From an uncultured Limimonas sp. (GTDB taxonomy: Bacteria; Pseudomonadota; Alphaproteobacteria; Kiloniellales; Rhodovibrionaceae), in assembly GCA_913055855.1 (NCBI GenBank), contig CAJXKW010000005.1:1-52572 (forward strand): a stretch of DNA of 52,572 nucleotides. The letters are read 5' to 3'. Shown in pieces: positions 26,315-34,719 of the stretch. Both the position numbers and the translations under genes were made by a program. Position 1 is the stretch's first letter; each line of letters begins with the position of its first letter. The notes below the pieces were generated by a model, which had not been told where the DNA came from, did not search any database, and saw only the letters and a list, made by a program, of their open reading frames with translations.

Positions 26315-28048
26315 TCACACCGGAATGGCGAAGCCGTAGCGCGCCCCGCCCGCGCGGTCGCGGCCAAGCTGCACGTCCAGGCGTAGCAGGTTGCCGTCCG
26401 CACGGTCCGGATCTGGGTCGAGCCCGGCCCGCACGCGCGCCGCGTCGCCCAGCCGGTGGTTCAGGGCCAGGGCGAGGCGCTGCGCCGCGTCGGCGTCGAT
26501 CGCGCCGATGCCGCCCAGCAGGGCGTCCAGTTCGGCCAGCAGCCGCGCCGCGCCGAGCTGATAGGGCAGGGTCGCCATGGCGCGGCTTGCCGCCGTCATC
26601 GCCGCGTCGCCGTAGATCTCTGGCCGGTGCGCCAGCGGCGCCTGCGCCAGAAATGCCGTGTCGCGGTTGCGCCGGCAGCTCAGCGGAACGATGCCGCACG
26701 CCGCCAGGTCCCGGCAGGCGTCCGCGTCGAGCAGCGTCTCCAGCGGGATCTGCGGGCTGTCCGGATCGTCCGCGTCCCACGGTGCCAGCGACAGATCGGG
26801 TGTGGCCGCATTGCCCTGGCCGGTGATCTCCGTGGGCCAGCCCGTGGCCGCCGCACTCCGCGCCATCGCCGCCGCGACGAGCCACGCGGGGTTGCCCCAG
26901 CACAGATCCGCGCGCCCGCCCACGGGCTCAGCCAGACCCAGATCGCTGCGCCGCGTTCCCGCGCGCGGCTCGCGCAATAGCGGCCGGTTCAGCGTGACGG
27001 CGGCCCAGCGGCTGGCCGGCTTGGCGCGGAAGGCGTGCCACGCGTCGTAGCGCGGGTTGTCCAGCACCGTGCGCGGATAGGGCAGGTCCGCCGGCAGAAC
27101 CTCGGCATCGAAAAACCCCGGCGCGAGCCCGAGCACCGCGGGTGCGCGCCGGTCCTCCGCCGCTTCCGCGACCTCGGCGAGCCACACCATGTCGCGCGTG
27201 GCATGGCCGAGTTGTGCGTCCACCAGGATCGCCGAGACAGCCGCTTCATCGGCGATGTCGAGTTTCCGCAGGTGCGCACCCGTCTCGTCGCGCGGCAGGC
27301 GCACCACGGTGATCCGGTCGCCACCACGAAAATCCGTGGCCTCCACGACGCGGCGGAGCCCCAGCCAGAACGTCTCCGCCGCGCGCAGCGCCGGCGTGCG
27401 CAGGATCGCCGCGAGCTGCCGTCCCAGAAGCGCATCCACCGCCGCCACCGGGGCCGCGTCGGCCGGTTTCCGGCGCCCGGCACCGTGGTTCAGGAACTGC
27501 CGTAGCAGGCGCGCCCCCGTGTCCGGGGGTGGGGTGTCCGCCGCCGGCGCATCGACGATCTCGAACAGGCGGTCGAGATCGCCCGCATCGGACGCGGGCG
27601 GCACCTCGGGTGTTGGCGCCGGTGCGGGAGCGGCCGTTCGGTCGCCGGCCTGGGCGATGGCCGAGCGCGCCGCGTCGGTCAGCGCCGTCAGCCCCGAATA
27701 CGCTTCGAGCACCGCTTCACCGCCGCCGCCGCTCGCCAGCGCATCGCGCAGCGCGTCGCGCAGGGCAACGCCCTCGCCGAACAGCCGCACCGCGCCGGCC
27801 AGGCCGGCCGGCGTGAAGACGTCGGGATCGTCGAGCGCAAGGGTGTCGCGCAGGGGGTCGCCGCGCAAAACCAGATGGTTGGGTGTCTCCAGCGTCACCT
27901 GCTGGCCCAGCCGCGCCATGGCGGCGGAGAGATCGTCCGCCGCGCGCAGGGTGAACGGCCGCGACGGCGCGGCGAGGTCGCCGGGCGCCACCGCGAGGAG
28001 GTGAAAGGGCAGAGCGTCGGACTGGCGAGCGGGTGGATGCTGGGGCAT
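26315..28048 (-). CDS. Fused TssB-TssC-like sheath paralogue
   Basis: A 577-residue protein read as one chain. Residues about 10-125 resemble TssB: PFHLLAVAPGDL matches PLKLLMMGDYLG, and a later DVFTPAGLAGAVRLF matches KDFEPEQLVRQVPEL of the tssB product. After an Ala/Pro linker, residues about 205-530 follow TssC in order: ILRTPALRAAETFWLGLRRV, WHAFRAKPASRWAAVTLNRP, CWGNPAWLVAAAM, CGIVPLSCRRNRDTAFLAQ and TLPYQLGAARLL. The TssC C-terminal section is shortened. It is much more diverged than the operon copies. ATG at 28048 follows GGGAG by 7 bp; the in-frame extension upstream is not conserved in character. It is divergent from the kinase gene. A structural cap, adaptor or regulator of the sheath are all possible roles. 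Confidence 0.8.
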   Translation of the reverse strand: MPQHPPARQSDALPFHLLAVAPGDLAAPSRPFTLRAADDLSAAMARLGQQVTLETPNHLVLRGDPLRDTLALDDPDVFTPAGLAGAVRLFGEGVALRDALRDALASGGGGEAVLEAYSGLTALTDAARSAIAQAGDRTAAPAPAPTPEVPPASDAGDLDRLFEIVDAPAADTPPPDTGARLLRQFLNHGAGRRKPADAAPVAAVDALLGRQLAAILRTPALRAAETFWLGLRRVVEATDFRGGDRITVVRLPRDETGAHLRKLDIADEAAVSAILVDAQLGHATRDMVWLAEVAEAAEDRRAPAVLGLAPGFFDAEVLPADLPYPRTVLDNPRYDAWHAFRAKPASRWAAVTLNRPLLREPRAGTRRSDLGLAEPVGGRADLCWGNPAWLVAAAMARSAAATGWPTEITGQGNAATPDLSLAPWDADDPDSPQIPLETLLDADACRDLAACGIVPLSCRRNRDTAFLAQAPLAHRPEIYGDAAMTAASRAMATLPYQLGAARLLAELDALLGGIGAIDADAAQRLALALNHRLGDAARVRAGLDPDPDRADGNLLRLDVQLGRDRAGGARYGFAIPV

Positions 28049-28298
28049 GGCGGGGCTCCCGTGGGCGGCCCGGCGGCGCCGTGGCGACAGGCCCAATGTT
28101 AGCCGTTCGCACGCCGGCCCCAAGGCCGCGCAGACGGGGACCTCCCGGGCCCACAAGGGCTACGGAAACCGGATGGCCTAACCATTTTGACGGATCGCCG
28201 CGGCGGCGCGTCGCCGGGCATCATACGCCCATGGCCGGTGGACACGCCGAGAGCGTGCGCCGGCGCAAGGGAGCGGACAGCATGCGCCGGGCGGAACC

Positions 28299-30542
28299 AT
28301 GAGCACGGCCGCGGCATCGGGAATGCCCGAGACCGCCGTGGTGCTGTTCCGGGATCTCGGGACCCATCCGGCACCGGAAAGGCTGGACGGGCTGGCGGCC
28401 GAGCTGGGCAGCGCCGTGCGCAGCCGCGACGCGGACTCGCTGCTCGCCGGTTTCGACGCCGTCGCGGACGCCGGTGCGGCGGCTCTGGCGGGTGCGGATG
28501 TGGCCCTGCCCGTGGCGGCGGTGGTCGCCCTGGACGCGGATTTGCCGCCGGGCGACCCGGCGGGGGTGCTGCTCGCCGGCGCGCAGCCCTACCTTGAGGC
28601 GGGCGTGGTATTGGCCCTCGGCGGCGCGGGCGAGGCGTTGGAACACGCCGGCGCGGTGACCGTCACCCCGTTCGGCCAGGCCGCCCTCGACGGCGACAGC
28701 GCAAGCCTCGCCCTGGCGCGCGTGGACCGCGCCGGCGGTGCCGACGCCACCGCCTATGCCGCGCCGGGTGCGGCCGGCACCGCGGCGGCCGGGAACGCGT
28801 CCGCGGCGCCCCGGGTGGCTTCCGGGGCGCAAACCGGCACCGGCGGGCTCGCCGAGATCACGGGCGCGCCGCCGGACGTCGCCATCGGGCCGGGGTTCGT
28901 GCTCAGCCACACCTACGAGATCGCCGAACTCATTGGCCGCGGCGGTATGGGAACGGTGTACCGTGCGCGGCACCTCGATCTGGGCACGCAGCACGCCATC
29001 AAGATCGTCTCCCCCGAGCACGGCGCGGACGAGCGGGTCATCGGGCTGTTCCGGCGCGAGGCGGAAAGCCTGCGCCGGGTGCGACACGACGCGGTGGTGA
29101 GCTACGACGGCGTCATCCGCGACGAATGGGGCCGGCTCTATCTCATCATGGAGTTCGCCCAGGGGCCGTCGCTCAAGGAGGTGTTGCAGACACGCAGCTT
29201 TACCGAGGCGGAGGCGGAACGGCTGTTCCAGCGCCTTGCGGCGGGGCTGCAGGCGGCGCACGACAAGGGCATCGTCCACCGCGACCTCTCCCCGGACAAC
29301 ATAATCCTGGGCGGGGGCGAGATCGCCCAGGCCAAGATCATCGACTTCGGCATCGCGCGCGATCTGGAGGCGGGCGGGCGCACCTTCATCGGCGCAGACT
29401 TCGCCGGCAAGTACGGCTACGCCTCGCCCGAGCAGCTCGGCCTGTTCGGCGGCGCGGTGGACAATCGCTCGGACATCTACAGCCTCGGGCTGGTCATGGC
29501 AGGGGTCCTGGGTCTGCGCCTGGACCTGGGCCGGACCATGTCCGCGGCGGTGGAGCGCCGGCAGACCCGGCCCGACCTCACCGGCCTGCGCGCGCCCTGG
29601 CTGGACCGGCTCGCCACCATGCTCGCGCCGGATCCGGCGGACCGCCCGGCGAGCCTGCGCGCGTTCCTGACGCCCGAGCCGTCGGCCGCGACGGCCGCCG
29701 GGCCGGCCCGGGCGGGCGGCGCGCGGGCCGGGGCGCACGGGGGCGGGCGCCGGCGTCTCCTGGTGCCGGTGCTCGGACTTGCCGCGCTGGCGCTTGCGGG
29801 CGTGGGCGGCTGGCTGGGCTGGCGCGCTCTCTCCGGCCCGGGCGAGGCGGAGATGCGGCGCGAGCTGGCGGCCGCCGTGGCGGAACACCTGCCTCAGCCG
29901 GCGTGCGGCTATCTGGAGACGGCGCTGACGCCCGCGGCCGGGGGCGGCTTCACCCTCGCTCTGCGCGGCGTGGCGGGCAGTTCCGAGGGGGTGCGCCGGA
30001 TCGCCGACAGCACCGCCGGGCTGCCCCATGTGGCAGGGGTGCGGAACCAGATGCATGTCCACGCCCCGCCGTTCTGCAGCGTGCTCGCGGCACTGCACGG
30101 CTGGCCCGGCGCGGGCGCGCCGGACCTGGCGTTCAACCGCGCCGACGCTACCTATACCAAGGGCGACCGGCTGATCCTGACGGCCACGGCCGGGCTGACC
30201 GGGACGCAGCATGTCTACGTCGCGGCTGTCGACAGCAATGGTGCGGTCCTACACATGCTGCCCAACGGGGTGGTGCCGGAGAACACGCTGGCGCGCGGCG
30301 AGTCGGTGACCCTGGGCGACGGCGAGGTGCCGGGCGAACACCGGGTCTACCGGGCGGCCGCGCCCTTCGGCCCCAATCTGGTGGTGGCGGCCGCCGCCGA
30401 TCGGCCGCTGTTCGCCGAGCGCCGGCCCGAGGTGGAAACCCTGGACGCCTATCTGCCTGCGTTGCGCCGCGCCGTGGCGGCGGCGCGCGAGGCGGGCGCG
30501 ACCGTGGCCGTGCGCCACGCCTTCTTTACCACCGAGCCCTGA
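28299..30542 (+). CDS. ppkA: Membrane Ser/Thr kinase, PpkA-like, with periplasmic BON-like/DUF4384-like sensor
   Basis: A 747-residue protein. Residues 1-165 form an unrecognised Ala-rich cytoplasmic domain. The kinase domain (about 206-460) has GRGGMGTVY, Lys235 in HAIKIV, HRDLSPDN (Asp329) and DFGIAR (Asp349). One membrane helix lies at about 487-508. The C-terminal 235 residues should be periplasmic: a BON-like segment with two Cys (536 and 593), then a DUF4384-like domain with KGDRLILTATAGLTG and GAVLHMLPNGVVPEN. In Pseudomonas, PpkA phosphorylates the FHA protein to start T6SS assembly, but its ectodomain differs. The substrate here is probably TagH. The metallopeptidase gene starts 35 bp downstream. 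Confidence 0.9.
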   Translation: MSTAAASGMPETAVVLFRDLGTHPAPERLDGLAAELGSAVRSRDADSLLAGFDAVADAGAAALAGADVALPVAAVVALDADLPPGDPAGVLLAGAQPYLEAGVVLALGGAGEALEHAGAVTVTPFGQAALDGDSASLALARVDRAGGADATAYAAPGAAGTAAAGNASAAPRVASGAQTGTGGLAEITGAPPDVAIGPGFVLSHTYEIAELIGRGGMGTVYRARHLDLGTQHAIKIVSPEHGADERVIGLFRREAESLRRVRHDAVVSYDGVIRDEWGRLYLIMEFAQGPSLKEVLQTRSFTEAEAERLFQRLAAGLQAAHDKGIVHRDLSPDNIILGGGEIAQAKIIDFGIARDLEAGGRTFIGADFAGKYGYASPEQLGLFGGAVDNRSDIYSLGLVMAGVLGLRLDLGRTMSAAVERRQTRPDLTGLRAPWLDRLATMLAPDPADRPASLRAFLTPEPSAATAAGPARAGGARAGAHGGGRRRLLVPVLGLAALALAGVGGWLGWRALSGPGEAEMRRELAAAVAEHLPQPACGYLETALTPAAGGGFTLALRGVAGSSEGVRRIADSTAGLPHVAGVRNQMHVHAPPFCSVLAALHGWPGAGAPDLAFNRADATYTKGDRLILTATAGLTGTQHVYVAAVDSNGAVLHMLPNGVVPENTLARGESVTLGDGEVPGEHRVYRAAAPFGPNLVVAAAADRPLFAERRPEVETLDAYLPALRRAVAAAREAGATVAVRHAFFTTEP

Positions 30543-30577
30543 AACGGCTTGACCACGGCCACGGAGCACGCCCGCGC

Positions 30578-31537
30578 ATGCGCGACCGCACCCGTCTTCA
30601 GCGCCGTCCCCGCGTCAGAACCGTGCGCACCCGCCGCAGACCGGCGCACCTGACGGCTATCGCCGTAGGCGCACTCATGTTGGCCAGTGCGGGGGCGCTG
30701 GGCGGCGTGTCGTTGCTCCGCGGCGGGGATCCGCCGGTGCCCCGGGTTCAGACGACCGCGTACGCTGACCTGGCGGCGGCCCGGCCGGACGAGCTGCGCA
30801 TCCATCGCGTGGCCGCGGCGCCGGAGATCCTGGTTTTCGACTATCCCAGCTATCTGGCGCAGGCGGTTGCACTGAACCGGGTGGCAGCGCTCGTGGAGAA
30901 GCGCAACCTGCCGCGCGAACGCGTGGTCACGCCGGCGGAACTGGAGCGTTACATCGCCGCGCGGGGCGGGCGTTTCGTGACGTTCTACTACGGGCACAAT
31001 TACGATGGGACGGAGCTGGCGCGCTTTTTCGAGCTGGCTGCGGCGGACGCGAATGTGCGCCTCAATCCTGGCGAGCGACGGCTGCGCGAGGCGCTGCTCG
31101 CGGCGGGTGCCATTCGCCGCGACGGTGAAGGCTTCGCGCCCGGTACGGGCGCGGCCTATGCGATTTCGCTGGTGAGTGCGGCCGCCCCGGACGTCGCGCC
31201 CGAGTTCGGCGCGCGGGCGCGGCGCGTGGCCGTGGTCCACGAGCTGGGGCACGCATGGTACGCCGTGAACGCCGACTACCAAGCCTACGCGCGGGCGTTC
31301 TGGTACGATGTGCTGACCCCGCGCGAACGCGACGGCTTCCGCCGCTTTCTCGCCGCGCGCAGCTACGACGTGAGCAACGAGGCGTTGGTCATTGACGAGG
31401 CCCAGGCCTACCTGGCTTTCACCCCGGACGCCCGCGTGGTCAGCGACGCCGAGCTGGGCCTGCCCGACGGCCGTCTGGCTGCGCTGCGCGCCCGGTTCGA
31501 TCCGCCCGCCATGCCGCCGTGGCACGGCAACGAGTGA
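30578..31537 (+). CDS. Predicted membrane-anchored zinc metallopeptidase (HELGH)
   Basis: A 319-residue protein. A very basic N-terminus (many Arg) is followed by one hydrophobic segment at about 24-48, so it is a type II anchored or exported protein with the rest periplasmic. Residues 221-225 are HELGH, the zinc-binding motif of gluzincin-type proteases, in VAVVHELGHAWYAVN. A downstream NEALVIDEAQAY (267-278) offers Glu268 or Glu274 as the third ligand. I do not recognise the wider family, and activity is untested. ATG at 30578 is the first start giving this topology; no strong RBS is visible. It lies 35 bp after the kinase gene, so the two are probably co-transcribed. Confidence 0.72.
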   Translation: MRDRTRLQRRPRVRTVRTRRRPAHLTAIAVGALMLASAGALGGVSLLRGGDPPVPRVQTTAYADLAAARPDELRIHRVAAAPEILVFDYPSYLAQAVALNRVAALVEKRNLPRERVVTPAELERYIAARGGRFVTFYYGHNYDGTELARFFELAAADANVRLNPGERRLREALLAAGAIRRDGEGFAPGTGAAYAISLVSAAAPDVAPEFGARARRVAVVHELGHAWYAVNADYQAYARAFWYDVLTPRERDGFRRFLAARSYDVSNEALVIDEAQAYLAFTPDARVVSDAELGLPDGRLAALRARFDPPAMPPWHGNE

Positions 31538-31588
31538 GCGTGGCGGGCGCGTTTGGATGGCGTCAGCCGACCGGCGGCATGCGCCCGC

Positions 31589-32197
31589 TCAACTCCCGAT
31601 ATTGATGATTTCCACCCGTCGGTTGGCGGCGCTTTCGGGGTTCTGCGGATCGCGCAGGAAGCGTTCGCCGTGGCCGCGCGTGGCGAGTTTGTTTTCGGGC
31701 ACGCCCATTTCGGCCGTAAGGAATTCGCGCACGGCCCGGGCGCGGCGCTGCGAGAGCGTCTTGTTGTAACTCGCCGGGCCGACGCTGTCGGTGTGCCCTT
31801 CCAGGAGGAAGCGGTAGGGGGCGAGTTCCGCCGACGTCATGGCCTTGCCAACCTCGCGCAGCATGCGTCGGGCGTCGCCCGTCAGGTCGGCGGAATCGAA
31901 GGCGAAGGGAACGTTCAGGCTCACCGCGGGCAGGTCTGCCGGTTCCGCCGCCGCCGTGCCGCTGCCGGTGCTGCTCTCGGTTTCGCTCGCCTCGAAGCTC
32001 AGGCCGCGCTGGGTGCGCTCGGGCACACCGCGGTAGGTAAGCCCGGTGCCCTTCGGCTTGAGCGCCGAAATCAACTCGTCGGCCGTGGCTTCGGAAAGGG
32101 GGACGGTGGTTTCCTGCGCGCTGCCGTCTGCGGCTGGCAGGACGGCGGAAACGCCCAATGCGAAAATGGCGGCTGCCAGTCGCTTCGAAAGGTTCAT
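31589..32197 (-). CDS. OmpA-family envelope protein
   Basis: A 202-residue exported protein. The signal peptide is MNLSKRLAAAIFALGVSAVL with a likely cut near SAQE. The central part (DELISALKPKGTGLTYRG) is typical of small alphaproteobacterial OmpA-like proteins. The C-terminal OmpA domain (about 95-202) carries FAFDSADL, LEGHTDSVG, YNKTLSQRRARAV and ANRRVEIINIG, so it should bind peptidoglycan. There is no lipobox. GGGAG precedes ATG by about 7 bp. It is divergent from the caspase gene across a 95-bp gap, and might anchor the cassette's periplasmic proteins to the wall. Confidence 0.9.
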   Translation of the reverse strand: MNLSKRLAAAIFALGVSAVLPAADGSAQETTVPLSEATADELISALKPKGTGLTYRGVPERTQRGLSFEASETESSTGSGTAAAEPADLPAVSLNVPFAFDSADLTGDARRMLREVGKAMTSAELAPYRFLLEGHTDSVGPASYNKTLSQRRARAVREFLTAEMGVPENKLATRGHGERFLRDPQNPESAANRRVEIINIGS

Positions 32198-32292
32198 TTC
32201 GCATCTCCCGGTCCAGTGCCACACTGGGATTCAATGTCGCACGGGAAGACCGGTGACGACACGGCCCACGGATACTTCTTTGGGATAACCTC

Positions 32293-34713
32293 ATGCGGTT
32301 GCGAATTCACGGCTTCGTGTGCCGGATCCTTGCGGTTGCGGCGCTGGGCCTGGTCGGCCTCGCGCCGGCGCTGGTCGCCGCGCAGGGGCTGAACACCATG
32401 CGCCCGTCCACCCGCGCGGTGGAGCGGGCCGTGTCCAAGCAGGTCCAGGCGCGGCTCGTTCCCCGGCTGGATGTGCGGAACAGCACGGGACCGGCGCGCG
32501 AACTCGCCGTGGACCCGGCGGCCGAGGTGCTGGCCGTGGTCGATGGGGCGGGCGACTTGCGCCTCTTCGATCTGGGCACGGGGCAGCAGGTCGCGCTGCG
32601 GGCGGCGCCGGGGGCGCCTTTTGCCGCCGTCGCGCTCGGCGCAGGCGGCCGGCCCGTGGCCGTGCGCGACCGCTCGGGGCAGGTGTTCCTGGCGCCGCAC
32701 CCGGGCGCGGCGCTGCAGCCCATCGCGGCGAACGCAGGGGCCGTGCGCGCCTTGGCCGCGGACCTGGACGGCGGCCGGTTGGCGCTGGGTCACATCGACG
32801 GCGGGGTAAGCATCTGGGACGTCGCGGCGGGGCGGGTGGTTCAGGAACTTGGTGGCGACGGTCCGGCCGTGACCGCGCTTGCCGCTTACGACTCCGGGTT
32901 CGTCCTGGGCGACGCCGCGGGCGGGCTGCGCCGGCTCGATCGCGGCGGGCGCCTGCGCGCCGGCGTGGACGGGACGGATTCGGCCGTGCGCAGCCTCGCA
33001 GTGGCACCGGACGGGCGTATCGCCGTGGGACATGCGGACGGACACGTGTCGGTGCGTGCCGCCGACCTTCGTGCCATGCCGCACGCCGGCCGCCGCTTCG
33101 ACGACACGGCGGCGCGCGGCCTGGCCTGGCTGCCGGACGGCGGGCTCGCGGCCGGTTCGGCCGCCGGCGGGCTACACCTCTGGCGCGCCGACGGCGAGGG
33201 CGGGATGCGCACGCTGCGCGGCGGCGGAAAGGCGGATGCGGGAGCGGCCTCGGGCGTCGCCGCGATCGTGTCCGGTGGCGCCGTCCGCATCCTCGCCACC
33301 GGGGCGGCCAACGGCGTCTCCGTGTTCGACCCGGCGGAGGCGAATCCGCTGGTGCGCCTGATTCTGGTTGAGGGCGCGTGGGGGGCGGTCGACATGGACG
33401 GCCGCTTTGACGGTTCCGAGCCCGCGTTCCGGGACATCCGCTGGCGCGCGAAGGACACTCCGCTGGGGCTCGACCGGTTCGCCGGCCGGTATTTCGAGCC
33501 CGGTCTGCTCGCCAAGCACCTCAATCCGGGGCTGCCCTTGCTCACCGCAGACGCAGCGGCGATCGGCGACGGGATCTACCTGCCGCCGCAGGTCACGCTG
33601 GACGTGACGGCGCCGCAGCAACGCGCAGACGCGCGTGCGACGCTTCGCGTGCGCGCGGAAGCCCGCGCACCTGCATCCGTCGCGGAGCTGCTCGTGTTCC
33701 ACAACGGCAAGCGGGTCCCGGCCGACCGCGTGACGGATCGGGCGCGCGGTGACGACCGGGGGCTGCGGCACCTGACCGTGACCCTCCGCGTACCCCTGAC
33801 CGCGGGGGAAAACCGCTTCCGCGCTGTCGCCGTCGGTTGGGGGCGGCTCTGGAGCGAACCGGCGCGTGCGGCGCTCACCGCGCGCGCGGCGGCGCCGCCC
33901 GAGGCGTCGCTGCGCCTGAACGCAGTGGGCGTCAACCGCTACAGCAATCCGCGCCTGAACCTGAATTATGCGGTCGCCGACGCCAGGGGCGTGGCCGAGG
34001 TGCTTACCGAACGCGCGGGTCCGCTCTTCGCCCGCGTGGACCGGAACCTGCTGCTCGATGGCGAGGCGAGTCGGGACGCCGTGCTGGGCCGGCTGGACGC
34101 GCTGCGCGACAGCGGAAAGCGCGACGCCGCAGTTGTGTTTCTCTCCGGGCACGGGCGCACCGTTGGCGAGGACTGGTACTACCTGCCGCACGACCTGGAA
34201 TACCTGCGCGACGACGCGCACGTCCGCGACGTGGGCATCTCCGGCGGCGAGCTGACCGAGCGGCTGATTGCCACGCCGGCCCAGCGCATCCTGGTCATCA
34301 TCGACACCTGCCAGGCCGGGGCCTTCATCGGCGACCTGAACACCTTCGGCCAGCGCCGGGCGCTGCGCGAGCTGCGCGAGCGCACGGGCGTGTTCGTTAT
34401 CGCCGCCACGCGGGCGGACCAGTTGGCGCCCGAGTACCGCCGGCTCGGGCACGGCCTCTTGACCTATGTGCTGTTGCGCGGGATGCAGCCGGGTGACGAT
34501 GGCCGGTTGAACGCGGATCGGAATCCTGCGGACGGCGAGCTGACCGTGGCCGAGCTGCAGACCTACGTGGAGGACGAGGTGCCGTTGATGGCGCACGAGC
34601 TGGACGCACAACTGCGTTCGCCGGTCGGGTCGGGTGCGGATTTCACCGACCGGTCGCCGGTGACACCTGTGGGGCTCGCGCTGGGCGAGGCGTTCGCCCT
34701 GGCGCGGCGCTGA
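32293..34713 (+). CDS. Secreted WD40-caspase (peptidase C14-like) protein
   Basis: An 806-residue protein. The signal peptide (1 to about 31) ends ALVAAQG. Residues about 60-350 contain WD40/beta-propeller-like repeats such as LAVVDGAGDLRLFDLGTG, LALGHIDGGVSIWDV and IAVGHADGHVSV. The C-terminal caspase-like domain (about 540-790) has VGVNRYSNPRLNLNYAVADA, then His620 in FLSGHGRT and Cys673 in IIDTCQAG, the expected dyad. Such proteins are usually cytoplasmic orthocaspases; here a signal peptide predicts export. ATG at 32293 gives the signal peptide; the RBS is weak. The next gene starts 6 bp after the stop, so they form a unit. Confidence 0.87.
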   Translation: MRLRIHGFVCRILAVAALGLVGLAPALVAAQGLNTMRPSTRAVERAVSKQVQARLVPRLDVRNSTGPARELAVDPAAEVLAVVDGAGDLRLFDLGTGQQVALRAAPGAPFAAVALGAGGRPVAVRDRSGQVFLAPHPGAALQPIAANAGAVRALAADLDGGRLALGHIDGGVSIWDVAAGRVVQELGGDGPAVTALAAYDSGFVLGDAAGGLRRLDRGGRLRAGVDGTDSAVRSLAVAPDGRIAVGHADGHVSVRAADLRAMPHAGRRFDDTAARGLAWLPDGGLAAGSAAGGLHLWRADGEGGMRTLRGGGKADAGAASGVAAIVSGGAVRILATGAANGVSVFDPAEANPLVRLILVEGAWGAVDMDGRFDGSEPAFRDIRWRAKDTPLGLDRFAGRYFEPGLLAKHLNPGLPLLTADAAAIGDGIYLPPQVTLDVTAPQQRADARATLRVRAEARAPASVAELLVFHNGKRVPADRVTDRARGDDRGLRHLTVTLRVPLTAGENRFRAVAVGWGRLWSEPARAALTARAAAPPEASLRLNAVGVNRYSNPRLNLNYAVADARGVAEVLTERAGPLFARVDRNLLLDGEASRDAVLGRLDALRDSGKRDAAVVFLSGHGRTVGEDWYYLPHDLEYLRDDAHVRDVGISGGELTERLIATPAQRILVIIDTCQAGAFIGDLNTFGQRRALRELRERTGVFVIAATRADQLAPEYRRLGHGLLTYVLLRGMQPGDDGRLNADRNPADGELTVAELQTYVEDEVPLMAHELDAQLRSPVGSGADFTDRSPVTPVGLALGEAFALARR

Positions 34714-34719
34714 CGGAAT

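Noticed and set aside
28153..28175. GG-N10-GC pair before the kinase gene
   Set aside because: Only the two dinucleotides fit; neither the -24 nor the -12 box resembles the consensus.
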